A stretch of 64,000 nt of DNA from Aselliscus stoliczkanus (Eukaryota > Chordata > Mammalia > Chiroptera > Hipposideridae), in NCBI GenBank assembly GCA_033961575.1, contig CM066737.1, positions 45,980,771 through 46,044,770 of the forward strand, read 5' to 3'. Made by a program: the position numbers and the translations under genes. Positions within the stretch are counted from its first letter, which is position 1; every line of letters begins with the position of its first letter. The notes under the pieces were generated by a model, which was given only the letters and a program-made list of their open reading frames with translations, was not told the DNA's origin and searched no databases. Positions 56,062 through 64,000 of the stretch are shown piece by piece.

Positions 56062-56544
56062 TATTACTCTTTTTTCTTAATATCCACTTTCCTAATATTA
56101 ATTTAGTCTCTTCAGATTTCTTATGATTACTGTTTATATTGTATATCCTTTTTAACTGCCATATAATAATGATTTCACAAAACAGAAAGAAGGTCCCTGC
56201 AGATTTGCAAGAGCCAAGAAGCAGAGATACTGCGGTGTTGGCTACGTCCTGAGGAAGCACCAGGGTTCTTAAAAAGCTCTTACAGCCAAAACCTGGAGTT
56301 TATTGCCCAGTTGTTTCAGCCTCTGTGAGCACTTCTGTGTGGTTAATTAACAACAAGAAGAATTAGAAAAGAAGAAAAGGAGAGAAGAGGGGACAAGGAA
56401 AGAGGATGAAGGAGAGAGGGAGAGGAAAGCAAGATTGAATGAGTGTTAGTTCTGAGCCTTGCAGGAACCTCAAAGATGCAGGTTACCTGGGGAAAAGACA
56501 GTGATTCTATCAACCAAGGCTTTTCTGGTAGTTTACCCTCTATC
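56062..56544. other. Single-copy-looking DNA
   Basis: Left edge may still be old L1. The rest has no recognised gene. A purine-rich AG stretch lies at 56355-56435. Confidence 0.45.
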
Positions 56545-56553
56545 AACACTAGT

Positions 56554-57483
56554 TGATATGGTATTTGTCTTTCTCTGACTGACTTATTTCACTTAACATA
56601 ATAGTCTGTAGGTCCATTCATATCATTGCAAATGGTACGATTTCATTCTTTATAGCGGAGTAATACTCCATTGTATAAATGTACCACAGTTTCTTAATTC
56701 AGTCATCTACCGATGGACATTTTGGTTGTTTCCAAGTTTTGGCTATTGTAAATAGCTCTGTAATGAACATAGGGGTGCATGTATTTTTTGAATCAGTGTC
56801 TTGGGTTTTTTGGGATAAATACCTAGGAGTGGAACTGCTGGGTCAAAAGGTAGTTCCATTTCCAGATTTTTGAGATACCTCCATACTGACTTCCATACTG
56901 GCTGCACCAATCTGCAATCCCACCAACAGTGCAGCAGGGTCCCCTTTTCCCCACAGCCCAGCCAGCACTTGTTGTTTGTTGACTTATTGTTGATAGCCAT
57001 TCTGACTGGAGTGAGGTGGTATCTCATTGTGGTTTTTATTTGCTGAGGGAGAAGGGGAAGGGATTAGACAGCAAAAATAGGCAACTACAATATTGCCACA
57101 GAGATATGAAAGACAGTTCGGGGAATATAATTAATGATGGTGTAAATATTTTGTGGGGCATCAGATGGTCACATGTCTTGTTGGGGAGACCATTCCATGG
57201 ATGGAGTAGAGGTTTGATCACTGCACTGTATACCTGAAGTGGAGGTTGTATACCAACTGTAATTGAATATATATAGATAGTCACAGGATGTGGATTATAC
57301 TGTGGAAGGGAGTCAGAGGAAGAGTAATAGATATATGTGATATGGGGGGAGGAGTGGCGTGGTGAATTAGGGGAGGAGGGTTTTCACTTTGAGAGGTAAA
57401 ATGTATAACTATTGCACTGTGTTGTACACCTGAACCTAATTTAAAAAAACACACACACAAAACAACAACAACAACAAAAAAAA
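56554..57483 (+). mobile_element. L1 copy K with inverted 5' part (twin priming)
   Basis: 56554-57042 is L1 ORF2-end sequence in minus orientation; 57043-57483 is the L1 3' end in plus orientation with A-rich tail. AACACTAGT flanks both sides (56545-56553, 57484-57492). This is the classic product of twin priming, with about 150 bp of L1 lost at the junction. Confidence 0.9.
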
Positions 57484-57518
57484 AACACTAGTGTGGTGTG
57501 TTTTTTGTTTGTTTGTTT

Positions 57519-57959
57519 TTTAAAGATTTTATTGGGGAGTTGGGGGAGGGGAACAGCATTGGGGAATTGAAGAAGGGAAACAGACAAGTTGCTGTCTTTT
57601 TGTTCTTCAGTCTAGTTGCAGAGGACGTTGCTTCACTGGCCCATGTTGGTATCGTCATTGCGCTCTTCCCAGATGAGGCAGATTGGTTGCCGGCCTCTGA
57701 ATGGTCACTCACCATGGCTGTTGGTAGCTCACACTGGCTGCCAGCCGCTCACACTGGCTACCGGCCACTCACTGTAGCCTATGGCAGCCCACGGCAGCAG
57801 GGGCTGCAGCCTACACCGTTGCCGTGGCTTGCACAGCCCAGCTCCAGGTGGAGCTGTTGTTAGCTGTAGACGGCAGTGTCACTGGTCCCCATATGTGGGA
57901 TCCGAACAGGGACTGCTGGCATCCCAAGCCAGCTCTTAACCACCACGCCACTCGGCCGT
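57519..57959 (-). mobile_element. SINE family A, long form
   Basis: Minus-strand copy from AAAGATTTTATTGGGGAGTT (tail) to CCACGCCACTCGGCCGTC (head). Complete body. No convincing flanking duplication seen. Confidence 0.92.
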
Positions 57960-58590
57960 CTAGAAACATTTCTTAGAGAAGCAGTTTTTGAAGCAGTTTT
58001 GACAGAATGCTTCAGACTTCTGCCCCTAATTGGTCCAAATTTAAAGGCCCATGCTTTCATTCTATCTTTCTTTCCATCACTAAAATATTGAAAACAATTG
58101 AATCAAACAAAACAGATTTTCTGCTGCATTTCTCCATGCTTGCCTCACAGCTAGCTAACTTGAATCAAGCCTTGTACCTTTTAACCCAAAGGAATGACAT
58201 TTTAAAAATTTATCTTCTTGGTTCATTTCAGTTGAGTGAATTCTGTTTTCCAAGAATTTTAAACAGTAAAGTTTGACCTGCAAGAATGCAATTAAGGTAA
58301 AAATATACTTAATGAAATATTAGTATTAAGTGATATAAACAAACAGATTCATAACATACATTATATTTTTGTTCATTAAAAATTGGACACATTAACCAAC
58401 CTTTGGGTGAAACCATTGGAAAAGTTCTTCTGGGAGTGTACTGCGATATTTATGGGGAATATTCAGAGAAATGGACCTGGTTAATAATTAAGTAAATGCA
58501 TGTTATTATAATGTTACTATAAAAGTGGCTTATGGGATATTTTGAATATTCAAAACATTGAACTGTCATTCAATTAAAAAATGACTTCTT
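57960..58590. other. Single-copy-looking DNA
   Basis: No recognised repeat. A frame at 58007-58276 has no domain. Confidence 0.45.
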
Positions 58591-59106
58591 TTTTAAATTT
58601 TTATTAAATTTATTGTGATGAATTGGTTAATAAAATTGTATAAGTTTCAAGTGTACAACTCTATAACAGATCATCTATATATTGCATTGTGTGCTCACCA
58701 CCTAGAGTCAATTCTCCTTCCATCAAAATATATTTGGCCCCTTTTACCTTCTTCTGCTACCCCCCACCACATGTATACTCTGGTAACCACTTAACTGTCT
58801 GTGCCTACAATTTTTTGTTTATTTTTCTTTTTCATTTGTTGCTTTTAATTTTATATCCCACATATGAGTGCAGTCATATTGTCCTCAACTTTTTCTGTCT
58901 GATTTATGTCACTTAGCATAATAATCTCAAGTTCCATCCGTGTGATCACAAATGGCAATATTTCATCTTTTTCATGGCCAAGTAATATTCCATTGTATAT
59001 ATGTACTACATCTTCCTTATCCAAACATCTCTTGAAGGACTCTGGTTGTTTTCATGTTTTGGCCACCATGAATAATGCTGCAATGTACATAAGGGTACAT
59101 ATATCT

Positions 59107-59620
59107 TTTTTTTTTAAAGATTTTATTGGGGCATATGGGGAGGGAACAGCATTGGGAAACAGGGGAGGGGAACAGCTTTGGGAATCAGGGAAGGGGAACA
59201 GACAAGCTGCTATACTTTGGTTCTTCAGTCTAGCTGTGGAGGACTTTGCTTCACTGACCCGTGTTGGTATTATCATTGTGCTCTTCATGGGTGAGGCAGA
59301 TCGGTCGCCAACCTCTGGACAGCAACTCACTGCAGCTCTTGGCAGCTCACGCTGGCTGCTGGCCACAAACTGTAGCCTATGACAGCCCACTGCAACAGAG
59401 GCTGCAGACCACACCATCACTGACTACTCACAGCAGCCCAGGACTGGAGCTGTTGTTCACCATTTTAGCTATAGGGGCAACCAGGTGAAGCTGTTGTACA
59501 CCACCTTAGATATAGAGGGCAGGGTTACTGGCCCTCATATGTGGGATCCGAACCTGGGTCCCACTGCTCAGGGCGGGCGTCCCAAGCCAGCCTCTAACCA
59601 ATGCGCAACACTTTCAGCCC
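59107..59620 (-). mobile_element. SINE family A, long form with internal duplication
   Basis: Minus-strand, about 510 bp against 430-450 for other long copies. The junction region with TGTTGTACACCACCTTAGAT and TGTTGTTCACCATTTTAGCT occurs twice (about 59450 and 59490), as does the tail motif GGGGAGG/GGGGAACAGC. Flanks ATATCTTTTT / TATATTTTTA are a weak duplication. Confidence 0.87.
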
Positions 59621-59700
59621 TATATTTTTATGGATAATTTTTTTCTGATTTCTTGAGTAGATACACAGGAGAGGGATTGCTGGGTTATATGGTAATTCTA

Positions 59701-59781
59701 TTGGGTTGTCAGAAAAGTCATGATGTATTTTTTCTACGTTTTTCATTGCAAAAATGTGTCATGAATTTTCCAACAACCCAA
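59701..59781. mobile_element. 81 bp palindromic mariner-type MITE
   Basis: Starts TTGGGTTGTCAGAAAAGTCA and ends TTTTCCAACAACCCAA, almost a perfect hairpin. TA lies at 59699-59700 and 59782-59783. L1 sequence continues cleanly after removal (GGTAATTCTA then TGTTTAATTTTTTT). Size and ends resemble MADE1-like mariner MITEs. Confidence 0.88.
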
Positions 59782-60091
59782 TATGTTTAATTTTTTTGAG
59801 GAACCTCCATACTTTTTTCCATAGTGGCTGTACTAATTTACATTCCCACTAGCTGTGTACAAGGGTTGCTTTTTCTTCATAGACTCTCCAACACTTGTAA
59901 TTACTTTTATTGCTGATATCAGCCATTCTAAGAGGTGAAAGGTGGTATCTCATTGTGGTTTTGATTAACATTTTCCTAATAGCTAATGAAGTTGAACATC
60001 TTTTCGTATATATGTTGCCTGACTCTATGTCTTCTTGGGAGAAGTGTCTGTTCAGGTCCTCTGCGCATTTTTAAATTGGATTGTTAGGTTT

Positions 60092-60537
60092 TTAAATAAA
60101 GATTTTATTGGGGAATTGGGGGAGGGGAACAGCACTGGGGAATCGGACAAGGGGAACAGACAAGTTGCTGTCCTCCTGTTCTTCAGTCTAGTTGTGGAGG
60201 ACGTTACTTCACTGGCCCATGTTGGTATCGTCATTGCAGTCTTCCCAGATGAGGCAGATCGGTCGCCGGCCTCTGGATGGTCACTCACGGTGGCTATTGG
60301 CAGTTCACGCTGGCTGCCCGCTGCTCACGCTGGCTGCCAGCCACTCACTGTAGCCTATGGCAGCTCACTGCAGTAGGGGCTGCAGCCTACACCATCACCA
60401 AGGCTTGCAGCCCAGCTCCAGGCGGAGCTGTTGTTAGCTGTAGAGGGCAGTGTCACTGGCCCTCATTTGTGGGATCCGAACCGGGGTCGCTGGCATCCCA
60501 AAACCAGCTCTTAACTAGTGCTCCACTCGGCCAGCCC
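60092..60537 (-). mobile_element. SINE family A, long form
   Basis: Minus strand, from AAAGATTTTATTGGGGAATT to CACTCGGCCAGCCC. L1 sequence does not rejoin on the far side (a stretch including the RT core is missing), so a deletion accompanied or followed the insertion. Confidence 0.9.
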
Positions 60538-61211
60538 TCAATTTTTATACATTGATTTCATATCCTGTAAATTTACTGTGCTTGATTATTGTTTCTAATA
60601 GTGTTTTGGTGGAGGCTTTAGTGTTTTCTCTATAAAGAATCATGTTATCTGCAGAAAGTGTCAATTTGATTTCATCATTCCTTATGTGGATGCCTTTTAT
60701 TTCTTTCTCTTGCATGATTGCTCTGGCTAGAACTTTTTCCCCCGCTTTTCTTGCAGATGGTTTCCAATTTCAAAGCCTTGGGATTGGAGAATATACTTGG
60801 TATTACTTTAATCTTCTTAAATTTGTTGAGGCTAGCTTTGTGTTTCAACATACAGTCTATCTTTGAGAGTGTTCCATGTGTGCTAGAAAAGAATGTATAG
60901 TTTGTGTTCTGGGATGAAAGGCTCTATAAATATGTATTATGTTCATTTGCTCTAATATGTCATTTAAGGCTGATAATTTCTTATTGATTTTCTGTTTGCA
61001 TGACCTATCCAGGGCAGTCAATGGGGTATTTACATCCTCTAACATCATTGTGTATTTTTCAGTTTCTTTCTTTAATTCTGTTAATAGTTGCTTCATACAT
61101 TTTGATGCTCCCTGACTGGGAACATATATATTGATAAGTGTTATGTTTTCTTGATATTGATAAGTGTTAGGTCTTCTTGATGTTTTGTCTTCTTTATCGA
61201 TATGAAATGCC

Positions 61212-61627
61212 AGTGGCCCTAGTTTGGATACCCATATGAGGGTCAGTGACACTGCCCTTTATAGCTAAGATGGTGAACAACTGCTCAACCTAGAAATGGG
61301 CTGCTGTGAGTCCCCAGGACAGCATAGCTGCAAACCCTGCTGCAGTGGGCTGCCATAGGCTACAGTGAGTGTCCAGCAGCCAGCATGAGTGGCTGGCAGC
61401 CGGAGTGAGCTGCCAAGAGCCACTGTGAGTAGCTGTCCAAAGGCCAGCAACTGATCTGCCTCACCCAGGAAGAGCGCAATGATAATACCAACATGGGCCA
61501 GTGAAGCAACGTCCTCCACAACTAGACTGAAAACAAAAAAAGACAGCAACTTCTCTGTTCCCCTTTCCTGATTCCCCACGCTGTTCCTCTCTCCCAATTC
61601 CCCAATAAAAATAAATGTTAAAAAAAA
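61212..61627 (+). mobile_element. SINE family A, long form, 5' truncated
   Basis: Begins within the tRNA-like head (AGTGGCCCTAGTTTGGATAC), then a complete body and tail. Duplication GAAATGCC at 61204-61211 and 61628-61635. 5' truncation is common for L1 but unusual for these SINEs. Loss of the A box should silence pol III transcription. Confidence 0.9.
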
Positions 61628-61808
61628 GAAATGCCCATTTTTGTCTCTTTTTACCTTTTTTTAACTTCAATTATATTTTGTCAGATGTAAGTATGGCTAC
61701 AGTTGCATTTCTCTGGGTGTCAGCTTGGAGTACCATTTTCCACCCTTTCACTTTGAATCTATAATTGTCCTTGTAGCTGAGATGTGTCCAATCTGTTACT
61801 CTGTGTCT

Positions 61809-61957
61809 TTTTTTTTTTTTTTTAGCTGAGCCATCCTGCCACCTGTTGGCAGCTCAACAGTCACTCAGCTCAGTCTGGGCATTGAACTGCTGTTGCTCAG
61901 AGCTCAGCTTACACTCTTGAGCAAACTCTTACCCAACTGAGCCACTCAGCCGGCCCT
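61809..61957 (-). mobile_element. SINE family B, short (monomer) form
   Basis: Minus strand: head GGGCCGGCTGAGTGGCTCAG, end GGCAGGATGGCTCAGCTAAA, long A-tail. Duplication TTACTCTGTGTCTTT / TTACTCTGTCTTTTT flanks it. Confidence 0.88.
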
Positions 61958-61967
61958 TACTCTGTCT

Positions 61968-62100
61968 TTTTTTTTTTTGAGGGCAGTGTCACTGGCCCTC
62001 ATATGTGGAACCCGAACCGGGGCCACTGGCTTCCCAAGCCAGCGCTTGGCCAGACGAGTTGCGCGGTGGTTAAGCGCTGGCTTGGGGCCACTCAGGTGGC
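61968..62100. mobile_element. Inverted pair of family A SINE pieces
   Basis: 61968-62047 is a minus-strand short A copy missing its head end. At AAGCCAGCGCTTGGCCAGAC it flips to a plus-strand head fragment (62046-62090, GTTGCGCGGTGGTTAAGCGC, TGGCTTGGG). CTCTGT..CTTTTT words on both sides suggest a single insertion at the same spot as the neighbouring B monomer. Confidence 0.75.
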
Positions 62101-62155
62101 CCCTCTGTGTCTTTTTATTGGTGAGTTCAGCCCATTTACATTTCAGGTGATTATT

Positions 62156-62810
62156 ATTATATTTTAATTAAAGTTTATTTGGGTGACAACTGTTAGTAAA
62201 GTTACATAGGCTTCAGGTGTACAGTTCTGTAATACATCATCTATGTATCATATTGTGCATTCATCACCCAGAGTCAGTTCTCCTTTCATCACCATATATT
62301 TGATCCCATTTACCCTCATCTACCACCCTCTTCTCCCCTTACCCTCTGGTAACCACTAAACTATTGTCTGTGTCTATGAGTTTTTGTTTCTTTATTTGTT
62401 TTTCTTGTTCTTTTGTTGTTTTCAGTTTTATATACCACATATTAGTGAAAACACGTGGTTCTCGACTTTTTCTGTGTGACTTATTTTGCTTAGCATAACA
62501 ATCTCAAGATCCATCCATGTTGTCACAAATGGCACTATTTCACCTTTTCTCATGGCAGAATACTATTCCATTGTGTATATGCACCACATCTTCTTTATTC
62601 AATCATCTATGGAAAGCATTGTGGAGGTTCCTCAAAAAATTCAGAATAGAATTACCATATAACCCAGCTATCCCTCTCTTGGGTATCTACCCCTCAAAAA
62701 TGTGAAAACATTTATCCATAAAGATATATGTGCTCCAATGTTCATTGCAGTGGCCAAGACGTGGGAACAACCAAAGTGTCCTTCAATAGATGATTGGATA
62801 AATAAGATAG
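62156..62810 (-). mobile_element. L1 copy M with inverted 5' part (twin priming)
   Basis: 62156 to about 62612 is an L1 3' end in minus orientation. About 62620-62810 is the directly upstream L1 ORF2 end (WRFLKKFRIELPYNPAIPLL frame) in plus orientation. Perfect 10 bp duplication GGTGATTATT at 62146-62155 and 62811-62820. The two parts meet at the same L1 position (ATAGATGATTG), so almost no L1 sequence was lost. Confidence 0.9.
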
Positions 62811-62950
62811 GGTGATTATTGATATATGAGTATTTCCTATAACCTTTTTATTTTATTCTATTTTATTTTATGAAGCTTAGTGTCCCTATCGTATTTTTGC
62901 CTTTGTGTTTCTGTCAGTTATTTTAGTTTGGTGTTATTGTATGACGCTTT

Positions 62951-63047
62951 ACTCTTTTTTTTTTTTTTTGAGGGCAGTGTTACTGGCCCTCATATGTGGG
63001 ACCCGAACCAGGGCTGCTCTTAACCACCTCGCCACTCGGCCGGCCCC
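62951..63047 (-). mobile_element. SINE family A, short form with internal gap
   Basis: Minus strand, with the anticodon-arm region (CCACTGGCTTCCCAAGCCAG in other copies) missing: the text goes from GAACCAGGGCTG straight to CTCTTAACCACC. Head GGGCCGGCCGAGTGGCGAGG is intact. Confidence 0.87.
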
Positions 63048-63058
63048 CGCCTTCCTCT

Positions 63059-63122
63059 TTTTTAAATTAAATTTATTGGAGTGACAATGTTTGGTAAAGT
63101 TACATAGATTTCAAGTGTACAT
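63059..63122 (-). mobile_element. 64 bp L1 3'-end insertion
   Basis: Only the last ~60 bp of an L1 3'UTR (AAATTTATTGGAGTGACAAT, AAGTTACATAGATTTCAAG). TTCCTCT at 63052-63058 and 63123-63129 is the flanking duplication. An extreme 5' truncation. Confidence 0.75.
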
Positions 63123-64000
63123 TTCCTCTGTTTCCTATTTTTTTGTTATGTGTTTCAGTTCTAGATTTGTTTTTTTGGAGCAGTTACCATTAAGCTTATG
63201 TAAAGGAAAGTTTCATGTATACAGGAGTACCTTTACTTCCGCATGCATCTAATCTCCATTCCCCTTTGCCAGTTCAGGCTTTTACCACCTCTTCTTTTAT
63301 GTTTTTTGGTATCACAAATTATTCCTGTTTATGCTGGACTTCATTTCTAAGTTGCAGTAACAAATTGTCTTCTTCCCTTTTTCTTTTTTATGATTTCACC
63401 TCCTTTAACCTTTATGTTATAATTAAGTGTTTAGTATCTTATTCTGAATAAGGGTTGCCATTTCTTTCTTTTGTCTGCCTGTAAGTCAATTTATTCATAA
63501 TTTTTTATCGTTTTGTCTTTTTGCTTCAGGTAGAGTAACCTCTTTCAGTATTTCCTGTTGTTCAGGTATTGTGATGGAAAATTCCTTCAGCTTCTGTATG
63601 TCTCTCAATGTTTTTATTCCTCCTTCATATATAAAGGATAACATTGCTGAATTTATTATTTTTCACTGGTAATTTCTCACTTTCAGTATTTGACATATTT
63701 CATTTCATTCCCTCCGAGTTTGCAGAGTTTCTGTTGAAAATCTGATGATAACCTTATAAGTTTTCCTTCATAGGTTACTGTCTTCTTTTTCCTGACTGCC
63801 TTGAGAATTCTTTCTTTGTCATTATTTTTTGACAGTTTTAATACAATGTACCTTGGATAAAACCTTTTTCAATTGAGATAATTAGGTGTTTTGTTTGCTT
63901 ATTAGATTTGAGAATCCAGTTCTTTCCATGAGTTTGGGAAGTTTTTGTCAACTATTTGAATGGGCTCTCTGGTCCCTTGTCCCTCTCTTCTCTTTCTAGT

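Larger units (their letters stand above)
54512..56100 (-). mobile_element. Old L1 copy J, ORF2 remnant
   Basis: Minus-strand decayed ORF2: RT start (GAAACCATCTGGTCCTGGAG is the reverse of a PGPDGF-type motif), linker (55440-55660) and endonuclease (55670-56100). It holds a hAT MITE and a SINE. Confidence 0.75.
58591..64000 (-). mobile_element. Old L1 (L1M-like) copy L, dissected
   Basis: Minus strand from 3'UTR (58591) through ORF2 C-terminus (58860-60090), endonuclease (60540-61205, 61636-61808, 62105-62150, 62821-62950) to ORF1 (63130 to beyond the window). Words such as GTTTCTGTTGAAAATCTGAT and TACAATGTACCTTGGATAAA near the end are ORF1 RNA-binding-domain antisense. The RT core is missing between 60090 and 60540. 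Seven insertions interrupt it. Confidence 0.78.

Overview
The window looks like intergenic (or deep intronic) DNA from a placental mammal. I find no intact host gene. The evidence for a mammal is dozens of LINE-1 (L1) pieces, MIR remnants, an MLT1-like LTR, hAT MITEs and a processed WTAP pseudogene. The dominant SINEs have tRNA-like heads (GGCCGAGTGG...GGTTAAG...GGTTCGGGTCCC) and, in the long forms, a C-rich tail ending CCAATAAAATCTTT. From memory this fits a bat best, perhaps Yinpterochiroptera, but I cannot confirm the species.

Layout. 1-3954: 3' half of an L1 (A, +). 3955-4612: an inverted L1 5'UTR piece and a mariner fragment. 4613-12441: a chimeric 3'UTR/5'UTR block, then a 5'-complete L1 (B, -) carrying the WTAP retrocopy (6866-8528). 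12442-16198: mostly single-copy DNA with old MIR, hAT and MLT1 remnants. 16199-24683: a SINE, L1-C (+), then L1-D (-), which contains a mariner that itself contains a SINE and a MITE. 24684-30950: mostly single-copy DNA with SINEs. 30951-39285: an old L1, then L1-E (+) with a 2.8 kb 5'UTR and several SINEs. 39600-42435: L1-F (-), which lacks ORF2. 43149-47700: an old L1 (+). 47703-54404: L1-I (+), the most complete copy, with a 248-codon endonuclease ORF but a mutated reverse transcriptase motif. 54512-56100: an old L1 (-). 56554-57483: a 5'-inverted L1. 58590-64000: an old L1 (-) cut up by SINEs, an 81 bp palindromic MITE and another inverted L1.

How the parts relate. Target-site duplications show who inserted into whom. 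L1 endonuclease activity explains the SINEs, the WTAP copy, the truncated L1s and the inversions, while TA-flanked elements (mariner and MITEs) form a second, cut-and-paste layer. No L1 ORF set is intact, so nothing here looks capable of autonomous movement.

Most useful observations: a 111 bp tandem module, in varying copy number, inside the 5'UTR of one L1 lineage; three unrelated 5'UTR types on similar L1 bodies; several L1s that keep ORF1 but lack most of ORF2; and two SINE families that each occur as a short monomer and as a long form sharing a 3' tail. I found no CRISPR array, operon or other new enzymatic system, and do not claim one.
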